DNA from: Mactromeris polynyma
Taxonomy: Eukaryota; Mollusca; Bivalvia; Venerida; Mactridae
NCBI GenBank assembly: GCA_032209605.1
Contig: JASFXZ010000039.1
Span: 3,720,001 to 3,784,000, forward strand
Length of the DNA stretch: 64,000 nt
Direction: 5' to 3'
Part shown: piece by piece, positions 46,470-59,842 of the stretch
Layout of the letters: every line of letters begins with the position of its first letter
Position numbering within the stretch: the stretch's first letter is position 1
Translations under genes and position numbers: made by a program
Notes under the pieces: generated by a model
Databases searched by the model: none
What the model was told of the DNA's origin: nothing
The model's input: only the letters and a program-made list of their open reading frames with translations

Positions 46470-47920
46470 GTGCATCTCATTAAATGCTGTTCATGTCTGT
46501 ATAAAGGTTGAAATGCTTATATTCACATATCATGTAACTGTAAAAGGCAGTAGCCTATTATTGAGTGTCCAATTTTAAAACATTGTAAGGCATAGGGTTA
46601 CTTTTCTTGCTTGGCATTATTGTTTAAGAATACATTCAGAAAATGTAAATAAATATAAGCAATCCATTAGTGAAGGAATTCAATCCATTATAAAAATGTT
46701 ACAAATGAATTATGAATCTTTCTTGGGATGGTTAGATAGTCAACAGGGTAAATCACAAAGTATAATTCTTTTGCATACTAATTGTTCTAATAGAGCAAGC
46801 ACTTGTCCATTAGTTAGAAAGTATAAGCTTTAACAGAACAGAACAGAACTAATTAATGCAAAATCAGACATTGGTTATCACATGGCAAAATCCCTTCATA
46901 CAATCATGATACAATTCTGAGAAAATGGAATACTGGCATACTGAATACAATCTCAGGTTTAATACATTTATGAGCAGGTTGTCAACATATTTCTGATTTA
47001 TGTTTTCTTAGATCAGTGGCTTATGAGCCGTTTGTCACTTATCAATACAAGAACATAAGGGTATACTTAGATGAACAACTCAACTCTTACATAATTAAAG
47101 CAACCACTGTTTGATGAATAAATCTCTAATGTCTAAAGCAGTACATAGTTACATCTTGGTAAAATGCACAGTGATATTCATTGACTTTACATGTACAATT
47201 CAATCAACAAACTTACAATGATTAAAAATATATAATTGCTTATATAATTTATGAAACATTTTTACTTTGAGATCTTTTTACAAAGATATTTAATAGGTGT
47301 TTTAATACTTGACATTCTCAGTTATAACACTTGTTGAAGACCAAATTATTTGATGTATTGCAATAGTCTGGGAAATGTTAATGGCTAATTTTACTTTATT
47401 TCTTTAAATACCAGTGCATTTTAAGATCCTGTAATTTTCCTCATATTTTATTATTGGATAAATTGTCATGAAGTATATGACTTCTAGAAAATTAGTAATT
47501 AATTATATATACACAATGCTTTGTAAAGATTGGTAATGTTGATTTGAGATCTCATCTTTTACAAAGAAAAGTAATACATATGGTACTATCAGACTATAAA
47601 GTACCTTATTAATAGAAAGTGATTTAAAGGCATTCTGGTGTTAATATGTCAGCTGGTTTTGGATTGTTTAAGGGTGATTCTTGGTTGTCTTGTTGTTGCA
47701 TAAATAGTTAAAATCTTGTAAATGAGAGGAATTTTTTCAGGAGTATAAATGTTAAAACAAAAGTTGATGTAGGATTAGATCACCACGATATTTAAGGTGT
47801 ATCAGAGATTTGTCATACTCCTGATTATTTACTATGCATTAGGTGGATTGTGTCGGGTTTCATTGTGATTGCCACATTATAGATGATAATGACAAACAAC
47901 TCTGCAATTGTACAAATGGT
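46470..47920. other. AT-rich intergenic DNA, no gene seen
   Basis: About 70 percent A+T by impression. No open frame of note and no repeats that I can define. Confidence 0.3.
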
Positions 47921-47924
47921 GTTT

Positions 47925-49365
47925 ACTTACTGGGGACTTTCAAATTTTGGCCTTTGTGTAAAATAAATTTACACCTCTCTATAGAATGTCACAAAACTGT
48001 CCTTCTCAGGACAAAAACTGTCCTTTTTAGGACAACCTCTCAGTGACAAAAAAACTGTCCTTTTTAGGACAACTTCTCGATTGACAAAAAAACTGTCCTT
48101 TTTAGGACAACTTCTCGATTGACAAAAAGACTGTCCTTTTTAGGACAACTTCTTGATTGACAAAAAAATTGTCCTTTTTAGGACAACTTCTCGATTGACA
48201 AAAAAACTGTCCTTTTAGGACAACTTCTCGATTGACAAAAAAACTGTCCTTTTTAGGACAACTTCTCGATTGACAAAAAAACTGTCCAAATGGTGTTCAC
48301 TTAGACTGTTGTTTATTAAATGGGAGCTGAAATCAGATTGAATACACAATGTACATTGACAATGAGATCAATTTATTTTGAGCTGCCTGTCAGGAAGGGA
48401 GGCAATGCTGTAATGTGGCTGAACATCTATTCGAACCTAATTTCTCTGTTTGGATAGGTGAGTCCTTTATAGTATTTGCTCTTTCTATTTGAATAGGCAG
48501 CGTCTTGTTTATTAAATGGGAGCTGAAATCAGATTGAATACACAATGTACATTGACAATGAGATCAATTTATTTTGAGCTGCCTGTCAGGATGGGAGGCA
48601 ATGCTGTAATGTGGCTGAACATCTATTCGAACCTAATTTCTCTGTTTGGATAGGTGAGTCCTTTATAGTATTTGCTCTTTCTATTTGAATAGGCAGCGTC
48701 TTGTTCTTGACTGGGGACTTTCAAATTTTGGCCTTTGTGTAAAATAAATTTACACCTCTCTATAGAATGTCACAAAACTGTCCTTCTCAGGACAAAAACT
48801 GTCCTTTTAAGGACAACTTCTCGATTGACAAAAAAACTGTTCTTTTTAGGACAACTTCTCGATTGACAAAAAAACTGTCCAAATGGTGTTTACTTAGACT
48901 GTTGTTTATTAAATGGGAGCTGAAATCAGATTGAATACACAATGTACATTGACAATGAGATCAATTTATTTTGAGCTGCCTGTCAGGATGGGAGGCAATG
49001 CTGTAATGTGGCTGAACATCTATTCGAACCTAATTTCTCTGTTTGGATAGGTGAGTCCTTTATAGTATTTGCTCTTTCTATTTGAATAGGCAGCGTCTTG
49101 TTCTTGACTGGGGACTTTCAAATTTTGGCCTTTATGTAAAATAAATTTACACCTCTCTATAGAATGTCACAAAACTGTCCTTCTCAGGACAAAAACTGTC
49201 CTTTTAAGGACAACTTCTCGATTGACAAAAAAACTGTCCTTTTAAGGACACCACTCAATTGTCACAAAACTGTCCTTTTAAGGACACTACTCAATTGTCA
49301 CAAAACTGTCCTTTTAAGGACACAACTTCATTGTCGACCAACTGTCCTTTTCAGGACAACCTCTA
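47925..49365. repeat. compound tandem array: 37-bp TGTCCTTTTTAGGACA units within a larger duplicated block
   Basis: The small unit of about 37 bp (aaactgtcctttttaggaca then acttctcgattgacaaa) contains the inverted pair TGTCCT/AGGACA. Two larger modules alternate with it. One (ggggactttcaaattttggc through acctctctatagaatgtcac) starts near 47931, 48713 and 49111. The other (gttgtttattaaatgggagc through gaataggcagcgtcttgtt) starts near 48307, 48506 and 48899. Confidence 0.92.
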
Positions 49366-49369
49366 TAGA

Positions 49370-50780
49370 TTGGCTACATTACAAATTAATATAAACTACA
49401 ACCATTTTTGATCTCATTGATCTCGGTTTGTAGCTATCGTTGGGTTCAAAATTAGTCTAAATAATAATCATTTGTTACGAGAGCTGAGTTTTTGTTGATA
49501 TCATTTTTAATAACAAACCTATCACTCTGAAATGCTTCCACATTCAGTCAATGTATGGTAAATGTGTGTTCCTCAAAATAATCTTTAATATGAAAGAAGA
49601 AACAACACAAGCTCCTTGCATTGTTCTTTACAGTCACAAAATTAGCTGATTTGTTATCAACTGAATGTTTAACTTCGGCTGGGGGAGAGGCAAATCTTTA
49701 AATGAGACTCAATAGAGGAGTGCCTGATAGGCAAAGAGTATAAGAATATGAAGGGTATAGAAATAAAAGGTTTAAAAAGATAGAAAAGTTATAAACAGAT
49801 TTTTGTAAAAACATACAAAAATGAGTTTTTTTTCTTGAAAGATGAAAACATGAAGCTAAGTTACTACAACTCAAAAAACTGTGTTAAAAATATATATGTA
49901 AGGAACATGAACATAGAATTTTACCATTGTATAAAAGCTTTCCAGACTATAAGCTTATTTTTTTATTCAAAATTATTTTATGCTGGAAATTGTTTGGGAT
50001 GTAAATGTAATCTGTAATTACTTTCCAGCTTTCTTTTAACCATATTTTTGTGTTAAGTTTGAAAATAGTGTTTTCATTGCAAAACTGAATATCACTTGGT
50101 AGCAGAGCTTTTTTTCAAGATGTGAAATAGTGCTGTTTTATGGGAGATGATTGCTTTATAAATCATTTATGTAAGTGCAAACTGAGTTTTGATTCTATGT
50201 ATGGGGAAGTCATCAAGTAAAAAACTTGCTCCCCAAATTCTTTAATCAGAACAACACAAAAATGTACACCATTAAACTTCAAGCCATGTGATCACTGACG
50301 ATCAGACAAACAGTACAGGTGAAAAGCTTTTGAAAATATTGACACTGACACACTGATAAAGCTCTCATTGGCTAATGTAGTCATACAATATTGGAACAAT
50401 TATAAAGTTAAACTTTATAATTACATGCAAGGTTATCAGGAAATGGGTACATACTCAATGTACCTGGAAGAGTTGTTAAAGCTCTTTGCTGGTAAATCCA
50501 TATAACACAAAAGCTTTATGATTACATAATGAACAGTGTTTCTTTGCTCTATCAGTGCAAGACTGGGGTTTACATGTTTTAAAAACAAAGCTATATTTGT
50601 GAAAATTGATTACTCATCAGATTACATGTATGTTTGAAATATGTTGTGTTTAGTAGAAACAGGATAATTATGACTTACATGGGTATGTATGGTTAGGGGT
50701 GGGAAACTATTGCTTGAACAATTTCAATCTTAGATATGGTTTGCTTTTTATAACTTTACATTTAACTGACATGTTGGCGG
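49370..50780. other. intergenic or intronic DNA, no gene seen
   Basis: AT-rich, with no frame showing recognisable motifs. Confidence 0.3.
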
Positions 50781-50784
50781 CGTC

Positions 50785-51885
50785 CACATGGTTTCCGCTC
50801 TCTAAGTCAAAGAGTTTTCATCCGATCTTTACCAAACTTTGTGAAAATGTTTGTGGGCATAATATCTCGGCCAAGTTTGATAACCAGCCACATCCCTCAG
50901 GCACTTCTGAATTATGGCCCTTGAATTATCCAAAATTCGTCAAATTAACCATGTCCGCTCTCTAAGTCACAGAGTTTTCATCCGATCTTTAGCAAACTTT
51001 GTGAAAATGTTTGTGGACATAATGTCTCGGCCATGTTCGATAACCAGCCACAGCGCCCAAGGTACTTCGAAATTATGGCCCTTGAATTTTCAAAATTGGC
51101 CAAATTAGCTGTGTCCGCTCTCTAAGTCAAAGAGTTTTCATCCGATCTTCACCTAACTTGGTGAAAATGTTTGTGGGCATAATATCTCGGCCAAGTTCGA
51201 TAACCAGCCACATTGCCCCAGGCACTTTTGAATTATGGCCCTTGAATGATCCAAAATTGGCCAAATTAGCCTTGACCGCTCTCTAATTCAAAGAGTTTTC
51301 ATCCGATCTTCACCTAACTTAGTGAAAATGTTTATGTGCATAATATCTCGGCCAAGTTCGATAACCAGCCACATTGCCCCAGGCACTTCTGAACTATTGC
51401 CCTTGAATTATCCAAAATTGGCAAAATTAGCCTTGACCGCTCTCTAAGTCAAACAGTTTTCATCAGATCTTTACCAAACTTTGTGAAAATGTTTGTGGAC
51501 ATAATATCTTGGCCATGTTCGATAACCAGCCACACCGCCCATGGTACTTCGAAATAATGGCCCTTGAATTATCCAAAATTGGCCAAATTAGCCTTGTCCG
51601 CTCTCTAAGTCAAAGAGTTTTCATCCGATCTTCACCTAACTTGGTGAAAATGTTTGTGGGCATAATATCTCGGCCAAGTTCGATAACCAGCCACATTGCC
51701 CCAGGCACTTCTGAATTATGGCCCTTGAATGATCCAAAATTGGCCAAATTAGCCTTGACCGCTCTCTAAGTCAAACAGTTTTCATCTGATCTTCACCTAA
51801 CTAGGTGAAAATGTTTGTGGGCATAATATCTCGGCCAAGTTCGATAACCAGTCATATCGCTCATGTCACCCAGGAGTTACCACCC
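50785..51885. repeat. 161-bp tandem repeat, seven copies
   Basis: ccgctctctaagtcaaagag starts copies near 50795, 50957, 51114, 51277, 51437, 51598 and 51760. Other constant blocks are 'tcatccgatctt-acc-aact', 'gaaaatgtttgtgggcataa', 'atctcggccaagttcgataa' and 'ttatggcccttgaat'. Two sub-types alternate (accaaactttgtg and acctaacttggtg). The half-unit motif resembles the GACCAAACTT dispersed family. Confidence 0.95.
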
Positions 51886-51889
51886 TTTG

Positions 51890-54800
51890 ATTTTAGAAAT
51901 TTCCTAAAATTCGTCTTGTTTTAACTCTGAGCTCTGACTTATGACGGGCATATTTTGTGACAGTTTGGCACTCTTGTTCTTACAACAGATTGACCTCATA
52001 TTATCAAACTGATGTCACTGTCACAACTTGTAATAACATTACAATTGGAGAAAGAGAAGTACAAAGAATGTAACATTAATTCACAAAACAAAACTTGGAA
52101 GTTCAAACACAGTGCATTCTTTCCAGTCTGTCTTGTATAATCACAAATTGAATATCCATGAAATTTTCCTTCCTAATGTTCACTGCTTTAGAGAAAACCC
52201 AAAGTGAGTCAAACTTAATGAAACCCATCAGTGTATAATGTCAGTCATGTTGGTTGATGGAATAGGTCTTACAACTTGTATGGAGGAAATGGAGTTTCTA
52301 TATTTGATATTGCACATACAGCATACCAGGCTGTGTAAACTCATCTTCATATGAAGATGAAATTTTGAAAATTGCTCTATTCCTTAGAATGGTCATGTAA
52401 ATATTGTGTGATAGAATGGATAAAATATCCTACTATTTAAATTGGTACAGTAAGATAATAATTGATATTGTGCATACAACAAGGCCAAATTCTTGAGTAT
52501 AACATGACAGAAATTGACATGGACGTAGTGTATATAATATTGTTAGCATGGTCAAGGTCAAATTGGTTTAGACATACAATAATCCTCATACAGTTGGGCA
52601 ATAATGGAGAATAGAGGGTTCTGGTTAGTGCTATCATATAGAGCACTATAGAATTATGTGGTGAAAACTTTTTTCCTTCACTGTCAAAATGTGTATTGTG
52701 TTAACAGTTTGGTTTTTCAGAATCTTATTTATTTCTATAGGAATATTAAAATTAAAAGTTGATATCGGGCATACAACATACTTGACCAAGTATTATGTTT
52801 TCTGGGTCATACAAATATGGACATTGTATCAATGGCAATGGCTAAGTATTGGTTTTGATAAGCCCTTAAGTACATTATGGCAATTTAATCATTTGTCTTA
52901 ATTTTAGGTAAAATGTTCCAGTAAAAGGTATATGGTAATTCATATGTGGAATATTTTTACCTTTGTGCCTTTAATATTACATAATGGGAACAGAATATAA
53001 GTGAAGATTTGATGTGCATGCAACATATCAGTGCAAGTGTTATGGATGTCATACTCAAGTAATCTCATTTACTGAAATTTCTCTATTCGTTATTCATAGC
53101 AATATCTTGAGTAACTGTTTGAGTGGTTAAAATATACTGTTGTGTAGTATCTTGTACTTGGCATTCATTTATGAGGTCAAATGTTTGAGTCCAGAAACAT
53201 GCTTAGTGGTTATCACAACTTAAATGTCACATTTAATGCTTTAACTGCAACAATGGGACCTTGTCCATACAGTATGCACAGCAATTATTGATTGGTACTG
53301 TCAGATGACATTAAGAACATAAAACAGCAGGTTCTAACATTGGTCATAACTGTTTTAAAAATGAACAACCCTATTAATTTTGTAAAATTGTATAATGATG
53401 AAAAATGATACATTATAATCATTATATTCCTGTTTGGTAGGGTAAGTTGGTAGAGCACAGGACTGAGCATTCAAGTCTCAGGATAAGGGTATATTTTTTC
53501 ATTTTCACCTAAAATGAATCCTGTAAGCTAGTATTGATCTAGAATTATGACCCCTGTGTCAATATCAATCAGCTAACATTAATTTTACTTCCATGTCCTG
53601 TATGCAAGGGCAGATCTGGGATTCGGAATTGGGGAGCATAAATTTTTGGTCATTTTTGGTTTTGTTCAAGCCTTATAAAATGACAATGACTGTTTCTTTG
53701 TTTATAAACACTATCATATTGCTTCAATAAGTCAAAATTGCTTATTTGAAAATTGCTTATTTAAAGATCTCTGTATATTTTCGTATTTATACTCATAGTT
53801 ATTTGTAAGGTTGGGGAATTTTAGGGGGATGTCGGATGTGCCCCCTGGATCTGCTAGTGGTTAATGCACATCAGCATAAATGAATTACTGTTAGGAATTA
53901 TTGCTATTCTGTAGGTCACATTGATTTCTATGTCAGTTTGTCCTTTGAAAACAGGAATCTGTTAAAGTAACAACACATTATTGCATCCTCCTTCCCTGAC
54001 CATTTATCATGTTGCCACTGGCATAACTCTCTGTTGACCACATTCACCAATCATGTCATCCATGTTCATGTCTTCATCATCATTCAGCTTCATTGACAAG
54101 ATATGTTTGCAGCTCTATTTTTATGTTTGTTATTTGTTTATGTACCTTAAAATTACACTGTTTATATTTTCAGAATGAGGAAGACAGCTGTGATCCCTCT
54201 AGAATGGGTTCAACCGAGTCTAACAGTACTAATACTTCATGTCCTTGTCTGTTCTCATTTGATTTAGTATTTTGGTCCTGTGTTTGAGGTCATTAATACT
54301 ATACCTCTAATACATGCTGGGAAGTTAGTGGTTCCTTGCAGAAGAACAACAGTAGTTAGTACTGGTAGGCAACCCAGAATTTGTATGGTCAACTGACTGC
54401 TGTATTATTGAATACTGTAATAACATGTTCTATATTACCTAAATGCAACAGTCTTCCTTGCATTGTTACTTCTTTTGTTGGAATTATTTAGAATTTGGTG
54501 TGTATATATTTTCAGGTTTTGTGTGAATGAGTAGTTTTGATGTTCAATTGCTTTCATCCAATCAGAATGAAGCTGGCTGTGAAATGTAATTTTCCTGGAA
54601 CTCGTGAGTTTGAAGTTATTTCATTTTATTTAGAAATAATGATAAAAATGCAATTGAAAAATATAATATTACAATTACCATGAATAGTACTACAATTGAA
54701 ACTGTTAGTTTATTTTACCTGGTATAACCAATATGCAAGGCCAAGGCAGTTCTTCAATTTTGGCACAATGATATTTTATGATATTATTATAGTACCAGTA

Positions 54801-57685
54801 TGCTTTCTAAAACACATTGAGAAGAATCTGAAAAGGGATTTGCGCCCCTTGCCTCCTGAGCAATAATTTGAGGGGATGAAAGCGAAATCAATCTTGTATC
54901 TTACAATACAGAAAGACTGGTTTCGCTTTCACCCCTCAACATTTAGAGCTAGTATATCTATAGATAAATGTAGTGTACGAATTGTGTACTATTTGTATTG
55001 AGTTTAAGAACTATTGATTTGTTTATGGTTTAGTTCTGTGGTATATTCTTGATTTCTTTGTGCATACTTTGTTGCCATTTTAATGATTCTGAATGCTTTT
55101 CAACTGAATTCTGTGTCAGTTTGGTAACCTATGGTCAATGTATTGGTTTGTGTTGGTCATTGTCCCCTTTCTTGTCTACATTTAACATTGATCTTTGATC
55201 ATTGATGTATGCTCAGTTCTTGTTCTTTGTCCAGATGTAATTCACTGATCTGTCTCCAAGCCTATCTCACCATACATATAAAGCCAGAGTCTTAAATAGG
55301 ATGATCTTTTAATATCTAGACTTTTCTTCTTTATTGCCCAGCTGAATTACATGATTTACGATAATTTTATGCAGGAATATCGTTTTAGTATCTATGCAAA
55401 TTGTGCGAAATGATGGAAAAATGGGGAAATGTTACACACAGGGAGAATAAGTAATTACAAGCTTATTTATCAGAAAACAAACTGTTTATGTAACATTTGG
55501 CAGATATGTAGAAAGTATGTTCATGGTTTCAGTTTCCTCTTGACTGTTTAATCGATTTATTTAAATATATTTAATTTAAATTTATTTGAGAATTTTTGAA
55601 TTTGCTTAAAAGTAGCTACACAGCTTTGAGTTAGGTTTTATGTAATATTGATTATTTTTCTTGTGTAATTGTTTTGTTAATGATTATTTTTCTTGTGTAA
55701 TTGTTTTGTTTAGGTGTCATTTAAGGGTATTCTGGACTTGCATCATATGGCAACGTTTCGGCCAGACCCTATTCCAAATTTCATGCTAAGTTGGTTAAAT
55801 GAAGACATATTGAACATGGTAATGAGGTTTATGGACCTTTCAGAACTCGGCACTTAATGCTTCAAAATTTCAAGCAGCAAATAACCTCACTTTAGGATTT
55901 CAATAATCTTATAACTATTTCATTAACTTATTGTTGTATTAAAAATGTCAGCTATTAGGGTTAAGATAGGTTTAGGGAACTTTTTGGAACCTAATTTTAC
56001 TCAAAATTGCATATTAGGGTTCATTTTTTGAATGAACGAATGTGTTTAATATAATTATTGTGTTTCAATTTATGTTGTTTTCTGTTAGAAGGCCATGATT
56101 TATTTAAGAATTGTACAATTGTTTTTGTATACCTCTTTACATGTCACCTTCTGTAAATAAAGATATTATTATTATTATTATTTAAGGATACTAAACTTTC
56201 ATATTGAGGTTTAGGTTAAGGTACTTTTCGGAACTTTTTTGGCATCAAAATTTCATTAAAATTATTCCAAATATTTTATCTGCATATATCTTATTCTTGC
56301 ATAAAGGAGCGGTTATGGTCTGAAGCTCATAGCGGCCATAATTTATCCTTTCAACTATTCAATTTAAATAAGGACATGTTCAATGCAAACTCTGTTTCCC
56401 TTAGGAATATTGAGGGGTGGAAACTCTATCTGCTTGTTTATAAATAGGCAGTTAGACAATTTCAATTTTACACCTTGATATTAACCTCAGATTAGCTATC
56501 AACTATCAACGACTCTTCAACTTTTCATTTACTTTTTTTAAATTATTTAAGGTTCAGGGTCTTAATGTTTTAGGGATTTAGGTTTACTTTAAGGTTGTGA
56601 TTAAGGGTCATATGGTCATTTCCAGTATACAAGGTTAGGCAGAGAAGTCGTTAGTCCTCTAGCCTCATTTAGGAGTTTGTATTAATATTGCATTTTTGCT
56701 GCTTATTGATATCATGAACATACTTATATAATTCTGATGAATGATCAGATTACAAATTTACTGATTATTTTTCTTGTGTGAATCTATTATACATTTAAAC
56801 AAAGGTCAGTACATATCCCCTTCCCTGTATGTGTGTATCTTTCTTGAGAGGAGATTTTTCTGTTGGCCTCTGTGTTATTTGTGAACGACATGTTTTTGTT
56901 TATTGACACAAGTTCTGTCCCGTTATCCCTTCCAGAGTGCTCTCCCTTTATCCCTTCTCCATTGTGTGTTTGTATATAAAATACAGATTTCACATATCCT
57001 TGCTGTAGGAACATCTTTTTTTTTGATGTGTTGTCTATTCAACTTGTGCACATGATTCACTTGTTTATGCTGATTCAGTTTCCTCCTGGGATAATGTAAC
57101 ATGGTTGTAACCCAATGGTCCACTCCATATATCTTTTGACAATGACCAATACATCCCTTTTGAAAACGCTTTGTCTATAAGTTCTCTTACCAAGATGGTT
57201 CCATGTGGCTGTCAGTGTTTTGGGTTTAGTTGTGAAGCTTGTAGTGTAGATATCGATATGTTAAGTTATCAGTAGTGTAGATATAAAATTTTTTGTATAT
57301 AACTAATATATTAATCATTTAGATAAGAATATCATAAATATTACACCTATATATTATTTTTATTAATGTTATTCCTTATTTAGATTACGGAATGAAGCAG
57401 ACACTCACACAGTCTCTTGGTTTATATGTATTGCTTAAAACATGTTTTGGTTTATTTTGTCCATGTACTACAACAACCTGAATATCAACAATGTGGGGTG
57501 TTTGGTGCGAAATGATGGACAAATTGTTTAGTTGGGAATCAGAGACCTAAGATAGCAGGTAAAATTTTTTTTATCATATTTTCTACACTTACTTTTACTG
57601 TTGTACAATAATACTTGAAGTTGGCCGGAAAAAAATCACAACCTTGAGCAAATTGCAGTTTTCTTGCTGTTTTACAGCACAAAGT
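51890..57685. other. intergenic or intronic DNA with small repeats
   Basis: No confirmed gene. A degenerate tRNA-like stretch lies at 53430-53490 (ggtaagttggtagagcac...). A MITE-like pair runs 53609-53857 (ggcagatctggga against ggatctgcta). A possible exon follows tattttcag at 54173 (NEEDSCDPSRMGSTESNSTN, 38 codons to a stop, no good donor). A 20-bp-arm hairpin lies at 54868-54939 and an ATT microsatellite at 56168-56182. 55430-55560 resembles 44745-44870 next to the gypsy relic. Confidence 0.3.
54868..54939. repeat. hairpin with 20-nt arms
   Basis: ttgaggggatgaaagcgaaa faces its near-complement tttcgctttcacccctcaa across a 33-nt loop, with one bulge. It could be a tiny foldback element. No other role is visible. 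Confidence 0.65.
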
Positions 57686-57689
57686 GCTC

Positions 57690-58330
57690 AATGGTGAGCT
57701 ATTTGGATCTTTGGCTGTCAGTCCATCTGTCATCCGCTATTTGATTGTTTACACTAAGCATCCACATTCCTTGAGCAATCCTAATCAAACATGGATACAA
57801 TGTATATATGGGCATCAGTTCTTGGCCAGTTTCAATTATGGATCAAATCAATATATGGCCCTTATATTACAAAAATGCCATAATGATACAACCATGTTTA
57901 CACTCTAGCTCTTTCATTTCTCCACAAGTCCTAATCATATTTAAACAGAATGTGCATACCTGTAAGATCTATGGGCAAGTTTGATTTGGACCACATTGAA
58001 CTTGCAGGTCTAGAGAGCTCTCAAAATATGCCATGTTTGATTATGTTTGCACTTTTAGTCTTGTTTACTCTCTAGAGACCACATTGTTTCAATTTTATGA
58101 AACTTGGGCAAAATGTATGTTTCTGTAGCATCTAGGTCCTGTTTGAAACTGGGTCACATTGGGTGAAAAACTAGGTCAACATATCAAATAATAGTAAAAC
58201 ATAGGTCACATTTGCAACCTGGTTTTCAAGAAATTTGATCAAAATGTCTCTATGAAATCCTTGGGTGTCATGTCAGCATTCTGTGACAGCAATGACGTCA
58301 CCAAACATCTTCGTGCATCATTTAATCAAT
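57690..58330. repeat. dispersed repeat block, GGTGAGCTATTTGGATC head
   Basis: ggtgagctatttggatcttt at 57692 matches ggtgagctttttggatcctt at 44019. Then come blocks such as 'atcctaatcaaacatggata', 'ttgggcaaaatgtatgtttc' and 'gaaatttgatcaaaatgtc'. No frame survives. This is the same unclassified dispersed family as 44010-44690. Confidence 0.55.
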
Positions 58331-58897
58331 ATACTGGTGTAAACTTCTAACCAATATGATTGTCATTTAAGTGCTAATAACCTGCATTAAAGTGTGTATG
58401 CCATTTTAGTTTTTGTAACACCTTCGTTTATATTGTAATTTTGAATCACACAGTTTTAAAATTTCACAAAATTACTTGAGATCAACATTTGCAATCTGAT
58501 GGTTCAATTACACCAGTCAGTCAAATGTTGGGGTATAGTCAGTTTTTAAAATGTTTTGATATGCAACTACTTGCATTTTACATAATTACAGCAATAGAAA
58601 TGCTGATATTTTAATATTTAATATTTTAATCAGTCCAACAAACCAATTTCAAATGCTCTGAGATTTTGTTGTGTGAGTAATTTTATGAAAGAGCATAGTT
58701 AAAATTGTTTGGATCGAGATATAATCAGGGAGGAATTGCCTACCATAGAATATGATACTGGTTGGTAACCTAGGAACACTGGTTAGGTCAACTAACCTTG
58801 TAGATAATGATGAAGAAAATGCTATGTTTTTTTTCTAGCTGTCCTTTGCCTGTATGTTTTTTAAAAGGCTAATGCAGTTTGTTCAATTTTTTTCCAG

Positions 58898-58973
58898 GGT
58901 GGAAATGTACGTCATCAACAGGCGTGCATAATGTATCCCAATGTGTTATATAGGACGAAAAACACCTCAATTG
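58898..58973 (+). CDS. candidate coding exon of an unrecognised plus-strand gene
   Basis: A strong acceptor (caatttttttccag) and a consensus donor (gtgagt) bound 76 nt. One frame is open across it: GGNVRHQQACIMYPNVLYRT then KNTSI, entering in phase 0 and leaving in phase 1. The other two frames contain stops. I do not recognise the peptide and could not find partner exons with confidence. Confidence 0.35.
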
Positions 58974-59026
58974 GTGAGTAATTTTGCAACATCTTCATTA
59001 TTAACAGATCACTGTAGAAATGCACA

Positions 59027-59440
59027 TATCAGGGGCGTAGCTAGGCCTTTTTGAAGTGTATGCACAATTGGGATTAAAGGGGCGGTTTTTGTTTGTATAT
59101 GTATGTAGTGGAAACTATAAACGTCTTCCCCTCTTAAACCCCTGAATGGATATTGACCAAACTTTACAGGAATGATCATTAGGTGGTCCTCTTCCAAAGT
59201 TACATAAATAATTTTGGTCTGTTCATAAATAGGTCACGGGAGCTAAAAACAGATTTTAGAAGTGAAAACTTTGAAAATCTTCTTGTGCAAAAACTATAAG
59301 GTCTATAGAGCTTTGATATTTGGTGTTTAGCATTGTCTAGTGGTCTTCTTAAAAGATTGCATAACTTATTAGGTTTGATCAAAAACATGGCAGTGTACTC
59401 GGATGAACGATAAAGGGCCATCATGGCCCTCTTGTTTGAT
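59027..59440. repeat. dispersed repeat with caggggcgtagctagg end
   Basis: It starts caggggcgtagctaggcctt and carries the GACCAAACTT block (ttgaccaaactttacaggaa at 59151, 'taggtcacgggagc', 'ctttgatatttggtgt', 'cattgtctagtggtc'). It ends ccatcatggccctcttgttt, an end shared with 63870 (catcatgggtctcttgtttt). The long minus-strand frames across it are shadows. Confidence 0.65.
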
Positions 59441-59642
59441 TGTTTTCGAAAACGCGCAATTACTACCCTTTAGGTAATCATGTCATTGATGTCCCATCCA
59501 TGACAACTCTTAATGTGAAAGTCATTATTTCTGAATTGAATTCTCACAAATAGGTCATCGGTCCAAATATTTTGAAAATTATGGGGATGTTACAAATCTG
59601 TAGATCACATCAATTATAAAAAGCAGCATATATTATACTAAT

Positions 59643-59842
59643 ATTTTCCCTGATAAACTTAAAGAGGGGCAAGTTTTACCTATTTTTAAAGGAAGTAGGG
59701 CCAAACTGGCCAAAAATTACCATCCCATTTCTATTCTACCCACTATTTCAAGTTAGTTTTTCTGACATACTTACAATTAAATAAGGTGTTCCTCTAGGAT
59801 CTATTCTTGGACCATCATTGTTTTTGATATATATTAATGATG
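59643..59842 (+). pseudogene. non-LTR retrotransposon reverse transcriptase fragment, internally deleted
   Basis: FPDKLKEGQVLPIFKGSRAK then NYHPISILPTIS is RT motif 2 of jockey/CR1-like LINEs. GVPLGSILGPSLFLIYINDG is the GVPQGSILGPLLFLIYIND motif that normally lies about 70-80 residues later. The part between is deleted, and stops occur after ISS and before GVPLG. Dead relic. Confidence 0.88.

Noticed and set aside
54093..54287. Frame starting inside an intron-like tract and passing a tattttcag acceptor
   Set aside because: Two frames are open after the acceptor, the chosen one stops after 38 codons and no good donor is present. Kept only as a note.
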